Shown: piece after piece, positions 52,413 through 60,269 of the stretch
Position numbering within the stretch: the first letter of the stretch is position 1
Layout of the letters: every line of letters starts with the position of its first letter
Origin: JAQWQB01 sp047636995
Lineage (GTDB): Bacteria; Bacteroidota; Bacteroidia; Flavobacteriales_D; Sanyastnellaceae
DNA length: 64,000 nt
Assembly: GCA_047636995.1 (NCBI GenBank)
Contig: JBLIGQ010000012.1
Location: 6,998 to 70,997, forward strand
Direction: 5' to 3'
Position numbers and translations under genes: made by a program
Notes under the pieces: generated by a model
Databases searched by the model: none
The model's input: only the letters and a program-made list of their open reading frames with translations
What the model was told of the DNA's origin: nothing

Positions 52413-54029
52413 TCAAGGCGCTTTCAATAAATTAATAGTGACTGTAGCCAAATCAGAATTGGGATATTTCCTGAATTTACTTTCATCTGGAACAAGTCCT
52501 ATTTCGCCCAGCACAGCTAAAAATTCTGACACCTCAAGAATGTATTGATCTGAATAACCATGGGTAGCATCATAAGCAGTGGAAGCTGTTCGTCCCAAAT
52601 TCTGAGCAACCAATTCAGGCTTTACGGTATGCAGTTCAATCAAAAGCAATCCGAAGCGCTCAACGTAAGGCGTCCATTTTTCAAAATGTTGTTTCAATGA
52701 GGCTGACACCAGATTGTTAGGGATTCTTCTTCCTGAAGTGGCATATGCTCCAGTAGAAGAACTCAAGCGCATTTTAGAGGATTCGCTGGGCTCCTCCCAA
52801 ATTCGATTGTGGTCTAAAAATGTACGCACATTAAGTAGCTCACCTAAATTGATAGTGTATTTTTCCTTGAGGTCTGAGGCGAGCAAATCTGGATTCCCAA
52901 TGTCGCCCCAAATTATTTTCGCCCAAATGTCTGCCTGAATTAAGTTCGCTCTAGTCACCTTTAATGCGGCCTCATTGTAGTCAACACCAATGACAAGAAG
53001 GGGATGTTCTTCAAGCATCTTTCCACGAAGGGTATGTCTTTCAATCACCGAAAATAGATGCTGCAGAAACTCCCCGTTTCCGCACCCCATGTCCAAGATT
53101 CCTTTTGGCTGCTCATCAATGGGTTTATTGAAAATGTCAATGATGATTTCGTCTACCACTTTGAAATAGGTCGTGTGCGCGCCTCCACTTCCCCAGACAT
53201 TCATTTCTCTGTCAACGTGCTTTTCTTCCTCTCCCTTTCCAGATGTTTTTAGAATGCGGGGGTCCCCAAAGAGGAGATCATCTAGCTTACTAAGAGTGGG
53301 GATATAGGACACCGTAACGCCATATGCACTGGCTCGTTTGGCGAAGAACAGTCCTTGATCTGTAAACTCAAATGAATCATTGACCTTGTTGAACCATTCC
53401 AGATCGGTTAACATGTCAAGTAACCGACCGAATTCATTAGCGTTTTTATGAAATTCTTCCGGACGGAAGCGCGTCTCCATAAAATACTTGTGAAACATGC
53501 CCGTCATTCCTAAATGAACCAGTGTTGGACCTACTATGATTCCTTCAATATGAGCGAAGATCTGGTCTTGAATAGCCATCACATTCTCATCTGAAGATTC
53601 AGTAGCTCCCGTCCTATTTATAAACTTCTTGAAACTGCTTTCCAACTTCAAGAAAGGCTCAATTTCAAATGACCTCGGGTGGTACTTCTCTGAATTCCGC
53701 AGCACGTCAACCACATCAGCATACAAATGAAAGTGTTCAAATGCCGTTTTAGAATGTTCATTCGTCCGAAAGACGATTTCATCTGTCTTATTGTCAACCT
53801 CCTGAATCAACCAACCTTGAGAACACAGAGTTCGAAGTGCCACATTCAAATAGCCTTCATTCGCTTTGAACAGATCTGTTAGGTCTTTCAGCTTAACGCG
53901 CTCTTGTTCCAACAAATAGGCTGTCACTCCTTTTGACGAAAGAGCAAAAGCTGAAGGAGCAACTACAATTCCGTCAAGATGACGAAAAAGCTTTGCACGA
54001 AAAATAGCTTGTTGTTGTTTGGTTAACAT
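52413..54029 (-). CDS. 538-aa class I SAM-dependent methyltransferase, AprA-like
   Basis: The SAM motif GILDMGCGNGEFLQHLF lies near residue 308, followed by VIGVDYNEAALKVTRANL and a conserved later block (SASLKQHFEKWTPYVERFGL). The first 250 residues look like two winged-helix dimerisation segments in tandem (LKDLTDLFKANEGYLNVALRTL; later HLGMTGMFHKYF and DLEWFNKVND), as in O-methyltransferases. From memory the overall pattern resembles methyltransferase regions of polyketide starter modules such as AprA. Here it stands alone, with no polyketide synthase nearby. Substrate unknown. It is separated by 127 nt from the reductase gene and is probably its own unit. Confidence 0.65.
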   Translation of the reverse strand: MLTKQQQAIFRAKLFRHLDGIVVAPSAFALSSKGVTAYLLEQERVKLKDLTDLFKANEGYLNVALRTLCSQGWLIQEVDNKTDEIVFRTNEHSKTAFEHFHLYADVVDVLRNSEKYHPRSFEIEPFLKLESSFKKFINRTGATESSDENVMAIQDQIFAHIEGIIVGPTLVHLGMTGMFHKYFMETRFRPEEFHKNANEFGRLLDMLTDLEWFNKVNDSFEFTDQGLFFAKRASAYGVTVSYIPTLSKLDDLLFGDPRILKTSGKGEEEKHVDREMNVWGSGGAHTTYFKVVDEIIIDIFNKPIDEQPKGILDMGCGNGEFLQHLFSVIERHTLRGKMLEEHPLLVIGVDYNEAALKVTRANLIQADIWAKIIWGDIGNPDLLASDLKEKYTINLGELLNVRTFLDHNRIWEEPSESSKMRLSSSTGAYATSGRRIPNNLVSASLKQHFEKWTPYVERFGLLLIELHTVKPELVAQNLGRTASTAYDATHGYSDQYILEVSEFLAVLGEIGLVPDESKFRKYPNSDLATVTINLLKAP

Positions 54030-54214
54030 AGGTGTTTGGTTTCAAGTAGTTGCTAGTTCAACGTTTAGTGCACATGAGAGTTGCAAAATAACACCCTGAA
54101 TTCGCTTCTTTTAGTATTGAGATTGAACGCCGGGAAAACTACAACTATTTATCTAGTACCGATGAAATCAAAATTGATACGAAAGATTAAATGTTTTTGC
54201 CGTATTTTTCCATT

Positions 54215-55465
54215 ATGAAAAGACTACTACTTTGTGCTGCAGCTTCATTAACAGCTGTTCTCTCTACTGCTCAATGCGATGGAAATCGCTTTTTCAATCA
54301 AGTTTTCAATGACTATACAGAAATTGAGAATATCGTTTACGGAGAAAATATAAATTACCAAGGCTCCACAACTGAACTCCTTCTGGACGTTTACCAGCCA
54401 GTTGGCGACATTGAAACAGCTCGACCATTGATCGTAATGGTGCATGGCGGAAGCTTTATAGGTGGAAGTAAAGATGGAGTTGATGTGACTTCACTTGCAA
54501 GTGACTTCACCAAAATGGGCTATGTTGTTGCTTCAATCAACTACAGACTCGGATTGCCTATCACACTTGATCTTGAAACTCCAGCAACTGAGGCAGTTGT
54601 AAGAGGGTACCATGACGCAAAAGCGGCAGTAAGGTTCTTCAGGAAAGACATTGCAGAAAGCGGAAACACCTACAATATCAACACAGATGAAATCTACATG
54701 ACCGGCGTATCTGCTGGTGGTTTTGTGGCTTTGCACGTAGCTTACATGGATGAGCTCTCAGAAATGCCTGCTGCAATTGACCAAACCCTTCCTGGACTTG
54801 GCGGTGGACTTGAAGGAACAAGCGGAAACGATGGGTATTCTTCAGATGTAAAAGGCATTGTAAACATTGCTGGTGCCATTGGAGACACCACATGGATTCA
54901 ACCTAACGACGAACCCATTCTTTCATTTCACGGAACAGGTGATACAGTTGTTCCTTTTGATTCCGACATGCTTCAAATTTTTGGATTTGATGTGTTAGAA
55001 GTAGATGGTTCTAACTCTGTTCACGAAAGAGCAAATAACATTGGCCTCTTCAATTGCTTTGAGGTTTACGAAGGACAAGGCCACGTTCCACACGTTGACA
55101 ACGTTGCTTATTATGACACTACACGTTCAATTATGAGCAGCTTCATTGGCTCTCTGGTTTGTCCGTTTTCAGAAATGGACTGTGAATACAGAGAAGTAGA
55201 ATTGGATATAGATCAGCTCACTCCGAACAACATCGTTCAAGTATTCCCTAATCCTGCAAAGGTCCATTTAACCATTCGCGCCTCTGTATTTCAAAATGAG
55301 AACGCATTTGCTCAAGTGTTCAATACTTCAGGACAACTTGTAAAGACCTTCACCTTGAATCGCGGTGAAGCACAAGTGAACGTTGAAGAATTATCCAGCG
55401 GTGTTTATGTAATTCAAATCAATGGTGAAGAACGCATTGTTTCTGAGCGCATTGTAATTGAGTAA
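54215..55465 (+). CDS. secreted alpha/beta-hydrolase (esterase) with T9SS type A sorting domain
   Basis: From the ATG at 54215 the 416-residue protein has a signal peptide (MKRLLLCAAASLTAVLSTAQ). An esterase domain follows with the oxyanion motif VMVHGGSFIGG, nucleophile Ser166 in TGVSAGGF, Asp243 in HGTGDTVVPF and His290 in GQGHVPH. A C-terminal T9SS type A domain (about 330-416) has VFPNPAKVHLTI and SSGVYVIQINGEERIVSERIVIE. It should be exported by the type IX system and attached to or released from the cell surface. The catalytic triad is complete. Substrate is unknown; carbohydrate acetyl or feruloyl esters are typical for the family. Confidence 0.88.
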   Translation: MKRLLLCAAASLTAVLSTAQCDGNRFFNQVFNDYTEIENIVYGENINYQGSTTELLLDVYQPVGDIETARPLIVMVHGGSFIGGSKDGVDVTSLASDFTKMGYVVASINYRLGLPITLDLETPATEAVVRGYHDAKAAVRFFRKDIAESGNTYNINTDEIYMTGVSAGGFVALHVAYMDELSEMPAAIDQTLPGLGGGLEGTSGNDGYSSDVKGIVNIAGAIGDTTWIQPNDEPILSFHGTGDTVVPFDSDMLQIFGFDVLEVDGSNSVHERANNIGLFNCFEVYEGQGHVPHVDNVAYYDTTRSIMSSFIGSLVCPFSEMDCEYREVELDIDQLTPNNIVQVFPNPAKVHLTIRASVFQNENAFAQVFNTSGQLVKTFTLNRGEAQVNVEELSSGVYVIQINGEERIVSERIVIE

Positions 55466-55530
55466 TGCCCTAAGAAGAAATTATTGAAAGTGGCTTCTCT
55501 GCGGCTGTCACTATTCGTCCTAACAAATAA

Positions 55531-55876
55531 CACGAGAAAAACCTGAGTATTTCCCTTTGGCTTAGTTTGGGAATATTTGCTTTAGTGGTCATCTCCCTTC
55601 TGCTAACGTTCTTTATACTGAATAGAGGCTTTCGCGGATATGATGCCCACCTTGAGCTTTTTGAAATGCCCTATATATTCAGCGCAATTGCGGGTCTGAT
55701 TTCAGCGGCTGTGAACATTATTTCTTCTTGACCGATTTGCGAAATCAGTATTGAACATCATGCTATTTATTGCAGTGACTTTAACTTTTGCTGCCATCTC
55801 AATGGTCAAGAAATCAAACAAAATAAAAATTTTCTGTGCCGAAAAGAACAAGGAGAAGAGATTACGCCAAAATTGA
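55531..55876 (+). pseudogene. frameshifted remnant of a small membrane protein
   Basis: In the 434-bp gap after the esterase, one frame reads 66 codons with two hydrophobic helices (SLGIFALVVISLLLTFFIL and YIFSAIAGLISAAVNIISS) up to TGA at 55729. A second frame overlapping at 55727 continues sensibly (LDRFAKSVLNIMLFIAVTLTFAAI, then a basic tail) to TGA at 55874. No start codon is evident at the left end. Together they look like one three-helix protein broken by a frameshift and lacking its start. Function unknown. Confidence 0.5.
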
Positions 55877-55899
55877 TCGCTGCACCCTAAACTTCCTTG

Positions 55900-56178
55900 T
55901 TACTGACCGAAAGGAGTTGCCGTAGCCGGGTCTGGCATATTGATGGCCTCCACCCCTTTTATATCAGGAGCAGCAGCCTTGATCGCTTCTTCAATGCCCG
56001 CCTTCATGGTCATCATACTCATTGAGCAAGTTGAACAGGCTCCATGGAGCTCTACAATCACCCGCTTATCTTCTGTTACTTCTACAAGTGTGATGTTTCC
56101 ACCATCAGCTTCTAAGTAGGGACGAAGCGTTGCCAGTGAGGCGAGAACCTTTTCTTCGAGTTGTGCGTGTGTTGTCAT
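55900..56178 (-). CDS. NifU C-terminal-domain Fe-S scaffold protein
   Basis: The 92 residues form one NifU-like (Nfu) domain: LRPYLEADGGNITLVEV and the cluster-binding pair Cys48/Cys51 in HGACSTCSMSMMTMKAGIE. Nfu proteins carry an Fe-S cluster to target enzymes. The gene overlaps the end of the Mrp gene by 4 nt, a sensible pairing of two Fe-S assembly factors. Confidence 0.93.
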   Translation of the reverse strand: MTTHAQLEEKVLASLATLRPYLEADGGNITLVEVTEDKRVIVELHGACSTCSMSMMTMKAGIEEAIKAAAPDIKGVEAINMPDPATATPFGQ

Positions 56179-57302
56179 GAGCCTGGATACTGCATCTTAA
56201 CGTCAACAGTCTGAGTAGCGGGTTTACTTGCTGCGCGAATGTTGACTTGTTTCACAAAGTTACCAATAATGTTGTTAAACGCCTCAGCGGCAGGAGTTCC
56301 TTCTTGCAAAACAGCTGGTCTCCCTACGTCTGCTGCTTCACGGATGCTTTGGATGATTGGTAATTCTCCTAAAAACGGAATGGAAAGGTTCTCTGCTAAC
56401 AAACGCGCACCGTCTTTTCCGAAGAGATAGTACTTATTATCTGGAAGCTCTGGCGGACTGAAATAAGACATGTTTTCAATCATTCCAAGCACGGGAACGT
56501 TGATGCTGTCTAACTGAAACATGGCAACGCCTTTCTTCGCGTCAGCTAATGCCACCTCTTGTGGAGTTGATACAATAATAGCGCCTGTCAATGGAACCGT
56601 CTGAACCAAAGACAAGTGAATGTCACCCGTTCCGGGAGGAAGGTCAACAATCATGTAATCTAAATCACCCCAATAAGCATCATTGAACAACTGCGTCAGT
56701 GCCTTCGTTGCCATTGCTCCTCTCCAAACGATGGCCTGAGATGCATCAGCAAAAAAGCCAATGGAAAGTACTTTTACTCCATAAGCACGAAGCGGCTCTA
56801 TGTATTGTTTGCCGTCAATCTCAACCGCTCGTGGCTTGTCATGAGCTAAGTCGAACATAGTTGGAGCGCTTGGTCCGTAGATGTCTGCATCTACTAATCC
56901 TACGGTGAAACCTTGCTGCGCCAAGCCGGCTGCTATATTCGCTGCTACAGTAGATTTACCAACGCCTCCTTTCCCTGAAGCTACAGCAACGATGTGCTTA
57001 ACCCCTGGAAGGGTTCTGCGTGTCTCGTTCGTCTGCTCTTCTTTTGGAAGTGCAATGGCAGTTACTTCTACAGCAATGTGATCTCCAAAAGTGCGTTCTA
57101 AGGCGAAAGCACAAGCATCTTCCATCCGCTTTCTGCTGTGCAGCGCCGGATTGCTCACTTTGACTGTGAAACTAACTTTGGCTTCTGACACCTTAAGCTC
57201 GTCTACCAAATTCAACCCAATGATGTCCTTCTTCAAATCAGGCTCCATTACCTTTCCTAAGGCATCCAAAACATTTTCTCTGTTCAAATCCAACTTGTCC
57301 AT
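56175..57302 (-). CDS. Mrp/ApbC family Fe-S cluster carrier ATPase
   Basis: The 375-residue protein has an N-terminal MIP18/DUF59 domain (1-90) and a deviant P-loop GKGGVGKST (110-118). DADIYGPSAPTMF, LDYMIVDLPPGTGDIHLS and GMIENMSYF also follow the family. It is expected to bind and transfer a 4Fe-4S cluster. After MSYF the Cys-x-x-Cys present in Escherichia coli Mrp is missing (SPPELPDNKYYLFG instead), a feature I recall from other Bacteroidota members. It is the gene before nfu and follows the alkyltransferase-like gene's strand order (13 nt). Confidence 0.93.
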   Translation of the reverse strand: MDKLDLNRENVLDALGKVMEPDLKKDIIGLNLVDELKVSEAKVSFTVKVSNPALHSRKRMEDACAFALERTFGDHIAVEVTAIALPKEEQTNETRRTLPGVKHIVAVASGKGGVGKSTVAANIAAGLAQQGFTVGLVDADIYGPSAPTMFDLAHDKPRAVEIDGKQYIEPLRAYGVKVLSIGFFADASQAIVWRGAMATKALTQLFNDAYWGDLDYMIVDLPPGTGDIHLSLVQTVPLTGAIIVSTPQEVALADAKKGVAMFQLDSINVPVLGMIENMSYFSPPELPDNKYYLFGKDGARLLAENLSIPFLGELPIIQSIREAADVGRPAVLQEGTPAAEAFNNIIGNFVKQVNIRAASKPATQTVDVKMQYPGS

Positions 57303-57314
57303 ACTGTAAAGGTA

Positions 57315-57656
57315 CTAATCAGTTAAGCCCAATTCGACTATTGGGTCCCAAAAGAGTTCATCAAATTTTTCAATGCGATCTCGCATTACTTTAACACCTT
57401 CCTTCTCCAATAGTTCTTGCATCTTCGTTGGAGTTTCAAAGCTCATCCTCCCGCTCAATACACCAAGTCTATTTACAACTCTATGTGCAGGAACTGAAGG
57501 TATGGTGCTGAACGATGAGTTCATGGCCCACCCTACCATTCGGGCTGATTTTGCCGAACCCAAATACTTTGCAATGGCACCGTAGCTCGTTACACGTCCC
57601 TCAGGAATCAAACGTGTTACCTCCAGTACATCTTGAAAGAAATTGGGTTCAGCCAT
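57315..57656 (-). CDS. alkyltransferase-like (ATL) protein, MGMT family
   Basis: The 113-residue protein keeps the DNA-binding fold of O6-alkylguanine-DNA alkyltransferase (IPEGRVTSYGAIAKYLGSAK, ARMVGWAMNSS). The active-site motif PCHRV reads PAHRVVN, so the alkyl-accepting Cys is Ala. Such ATL proteins bind O6-alkylguanine and flag it for nucleotide-excision repair rather than repairing it themselves. The ATG at 57656 is preferred to the extension that would overlap trmB. It lies 2 nt downstream of trmB. Confidence 0.88.
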   Translation of the reverse strand: MAEPNFFQDVLEVTRLIPEGRVTSYGAIAKYLGSAKSARMVGWAMNSSFSTIPSVPAHRVVNRLGVLSGRMSFETPTKMQELLEKEGVKVMRDRIEKFDELFWDPIVELGLTD

Positions 57657-57658
57657 TG

Positions 57659-58342
57659 TTAGATTTGAATGCGCAAGAATTTTATTTTCTTTCCTTCTTC
57701 CAACCACCGCTTTTCATAATAAGTTTTGATGTTCAAGATTTCACGCATCTCATCGTCCACCTCATTCACCAACTTACCATACACGTCATCTGAATTCATA
57801 AGCATTGTGTACCCCTTCTCCATGTATTGATCTCGTGACCATTCATAGAGCAAGGTGCTATCTGTCTTTACATTAATGAGGCTCCCGGGCTTGAGTAATT
57901 TCTTGTACCGATCAATGAACCGTGGTCCCGTAATGCGCTTTGAACCTTTGTCATCTTTCGGTTGCGGATCTGAAAACGTGATCCAAAGTTCATCTACTTC
58001 ATCTTGGGCGAAAGAATTATTGATGAACTCCAGTCGCGTGCGAAGGAAAGCCACATTCTTCAATCCTTCTTCGTTAGAAGTCTTTGCTCCACGCCAAAAA
58101 CGATGGCCTTTGATGTCAATCCCTATAAAGTTACGTTCAGGGTATTTGCGGGCAAGTGCAACAGTGTATTCTCCTTTCCCACATCCGAGCTCAAGCGTAA
58201 TCGGATTGTCATTCTCAAACACCTCACTATGCCAAATGCCCTTGTTGAACTCCTGTCCATTTATGATGTCTTGCATGGTGGGTTCAAAAACGTGACCGAA
58301 CGTCCTATTTTCATTCCATTTATAAAGCTTTCCTTTGCCCAT
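57659..58342 (-). CDS. trmB: tRNA (guanine46-N7)-methyltransferase
   Basis: The 227-residue protein has the TrmB motifs: SAM-binding LELGCGKGEYTVALARKYP, FIGIDIKGHRFWRG, and the catalytic WITFSDPQPKDDKGSKRITGPRFI. It methylates G46 in the variable loop of many tRNAs. It leads the operon trmB-atl-mrp-nfu on the minus strand. Confidence 0.94.
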   Translation of the reverse strand: MGKGKLYKWNENRTFGHVFEPTMQDIINGQEFNKGIWHSEVFENDNPITLELGCGKGEYTVALARKYPERNFIGIDIKGHRFWRGAKTSNEEGLKNVAFLRTRLEFINNSFAQDEVDELWITFSDPQPKDDKGSKRITGPRFIDRYKKLLKPGSLINVKTDSTLLYEWSRDQYMEKGYTMLMNSDDVYGKLVNEVDDEMREILNIKTYYEKRWLEEGKKIKFLRIQI

Positions 58343-58388
58343 GGCCTTTTACTACATTAAGGGGGCTAATTTAGCCTAAATTCGTGGC

Positions 58389-59438
58389 ATGGGAAGACCA
58401 AAAATACTCTTCGCTATTCTTGATTGGGGATTAGGGCATGCTTCGCGAAGCGCACCCTTGATTCAACACCTTGAAGATGCAGGTGCAGAGGTCTTTATTG
58501 CTTCTAGCGGAAACGCAGGTGCCTGGCTTAAAACACATTTCCCGAAGCTCAACCACCTCAACAAACCGGGCATCTACATTGCCTATTCCAAACGCTTCAC
58601 CTCCCTGCGCATCGCCATGCAAGGCAGTGCATTTTTAAAGAATGTGGTTGAAGAACAGAAGTGGATTCAAGCAAAGCAGGACGAAGAAAAATATGATCTT
58701 ATTCTGAGTGACAACTGCTATGGCATCTTTCTGAAAGAGGTACCTTCTATCCTCGTCTCTCACCAATTGAATTTGCCGTTACCGAAGATTGTGAAGCAAG
58801 CAACAAACAAAACCTTCAATCAGCTTTTTGACGGATTCCAAGAAGTATGGGTTCCTGACACTGAAGAGAATGCCTTGTCTGGAAAACTCTCAGAAAACAA
58901 AGATGAAGGTAGCAAAGTAAAATATATTGGTCCCCTGTCAAATCTGAAGCCGGAAGCCCAATTAGTGAGCCCGCTAATTGTAGGAATGGTTTCGGGCCCC
59001 GAACCGCATCGGACCATCATGCAAGAGGCACTGGAAAGTTTGTTTATACATCAAAAAGAAGAATCCGTAATCATTGGAGGAGTTCCTGGCAAAGAAGGCG
59101 AACTTAAAAACAATGTGCGGTTTATTTTCGACCCAAATCCTACTGAATTAACCGAGATCCTTCAAAATGCACGACTGATTATCTGTAGGTCTGGTTATTC
59201 CAGTTTGATGGATCTGGTCTCACTTCAAAAAAGCGCCATTTTAATTCCAACTCCTGACCAGCGTGAACAGGAATATTTGGCCAAATATTGGAGCAAAAAG
59301 TATGGATTCATGACCTTGCACCAACGAGCGTTGTTGTATTTAAACATGCCACCTCAAGCACCGGGCGTGCCTCCTAAACTTGATGTAAACTTAGATGCGT
59401 TTGCGCACTTAGATCGTGTTCTAGCTTCAATCAATTAA
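58389..59438 (+). CDS. GT-B glycosyltransferase (MurG/UDP-glycosyltransferase-like)
   Basis: The 349-residue protein begins FAILDWGLGHASRSAPLIQHL, the nucleotide-sugar transferase N-terminal loop. The C-terminal part has the GT28-type segment IFDPNPTELTEILQNARLIICRSGYSSLMDLVSLQKSAILIPTPDQREQE-like order: ARLIICRSGYSSLMDLV then ILIPTPDQREQEYLAKYW. This is the MurG-like donor site. Donor and acceptor are unknown; glycolipid synthesis is an inference. A TAAATTCG box lies 4 nt before the ATG, so the leader is very short. Its end overlaps the decayed sorting-domain remnant. Confidence 0.78.
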   Translation: MGRPKILFAILDWGLGHASRSAPLIQHLEDAGAEVFIASSGNAGAWLKTHFPKLNHLNKPGIYIAYSKRFTSLRIAMQGSAFLKNVVEEQKWIQAKQDEEKYDLILSDNCYGIFLKEVPSILVSHQLNLPLPKIVKQATNKTFNQLFDGFQEVWVPDTEENALSGKLSENKDEGSKVKYIGPLSNLKPEAQLVSPLIVGMVSGPEPHRTIMQEALESLFIHQKEESVIIGGVPGKEGELKNNVRFIFDPNPTELTEILQNARLIICRSGYSSLMDLVSLQKSAILIPTPDQREQEYLAKYWSKKYGFMTLHQRALLYLNMPPQAPGVPPKLDVNLDAFAHLDRVLASIN

Positions 59439-59586
59439 TTACAAAGCGTTCTCTCATAATCTCAAATCGTTTAACAATCTAACGGCATAGGAATAACTAT
59501 ATCCTTCATCGGTTGGTTCCATTAGCCATTTGCTAAGCTCTAGCAAGACGCATAAACACTCTACCTCCAAGTTGCTAACATCCTGA
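59431..59586 (-). pseudogene. decayed T9SS type A sorting-domain remnant
   Basis: On the minus strand the text ends NDFEIMRERFVIN-stop at 59431, the same tail as the intact proteins downstream of the repeats (RTERFVIN). Just before it, in a shifted frame, comes DEGYSYSYAVRLLND. One frameshift near 59468 separates the two, and the upstream part runs into the 236-bp repeats. It looks like the leftover end of another T9SS-exported protein. Confidence 0.5.
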
Positions 59587-59734
59587 CGGCCTTGTCTTCC
59601 GCCCCGCAGAAGCTCAAACTGAAAATCCGCAATCGTAATCCATGTTTGACCGCAGGGAGTTTGGATGAAGATAGGATTGAAGTTTAGCGCTTCAAGGAAA
59701 GAAGACACAGCCTTGATTTTTGATCCACCGCTTC

Positions 59735-59757
59735 CCACGAGCTGAGCTCGTGGCTAC
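59735..59757 (-). repeat. REP-like hairpin with GTAG tetranucleotide, copy 1
   Basis: Read on the minus strand: GTAG, then CCACGAGC-TCA-GCTCGTGG, a perfect 8-bp stem. The GTAG plus palindrome is the layout recognised by RAYT (REP-associated tyrosine) transposases. Confidence 0.65.
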
Positions 59758-59970
59758 TACACTCAATCGAGGCCATGTTAAATCTCGCAAATAGAGAACC
59801 TCCAATCAACTACAATCCCATTCGGCCTTGTCTTCTGCCCCGTAGAAGCTCAAACTGAAAATCCGCAATCGTAATCCATGTTTGACCGCAGGGAGTTTGG
59901 ATGAAGATAGGATTGAAGTTTAGCGCTTCAAGGAAAGAAGACACAGCCTTGATTTTTGATCCACCTCTTC

Positions 59971-59993
59971 CCACGAGCTGAGCTCGTGGCTAC
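59971..59993 (-). repeat. REP-like hairpin with GTAG tetranucleotide, copy 2
   Basis: It has the same sequence as copy 1, 236 bp further on, followed on the plus strand by AAAACC instead of ACACTC. Confidence 0.65.
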
Positions 59994-60196
59994 TAAAACC
60001 AATCGAGGCCATGTTAAATCTCGTAAATTGAGAACCAACAATCAACTACAATCCCCTTCGGCCTTGTCTTCTGCCCCGTAGAAGCTCAAACTGAAAATCC
60101 GCAATCGAAATCCATGTTTGACCGCAGGGAGTTTGGATGAAGATAGGATTGAAGTTTAGCGCTTCAAGGAAAGAAGACACAGCCTTGATTTTTGAT

Positions 60197-60220
60197 CCAC
60201 TTTGTATCAAGACAAAGTGG
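60197..60220. repeat. alternative hairpin in repeat copy 3 (possible terminator)
   Basis: CCACTTTGT (60197-60205) pairs with ACAAAGTGG (60212-60220) around ATCAAG. It starts at the same point of the unit where copies 1 and 2 carry the REP-like hairpin. Read on the minus strand it lies 49 nt past the stop of the 60270-61937 gene. It is not followed by a clean T-run there. Confidence 0.5.
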
Positions 60221-60269
60221 AAAAAGATAAAAAGTCGATATACGTAATGGTTTGAGCTGAATAACCCGT

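Larger units (their letters stand above)
59587..60200. repeat. 236-bp tandem repeat, 2.6 copies
   Basis: Copies start at 59587, 59823 and 60059, exactly 236 bp apart, each with CGGCCTTGTCTTC. The first 142 bp of the unit (through TTGATTTTTGATCCAC) is present three times with only a few changes. The remaining 94 bp, starting with a REP-like hairpin, is present in copies 1 and 2 only. In all copies the minus strand can be read as a short peptide segment (FQFELLRG and FNPIFIQTPCGQTW). The repeats fill the 59439-60269 gap between the glycosyltransferase and the T9SS array. No intact gene lies here. Confidence 0.85.

Noticed and set aside
59587..60200. Suspected CRISPR array
   Set aside because: The repeat unit is 236 bp with no short direct repeats and unique spacers, and there are no cas genes.
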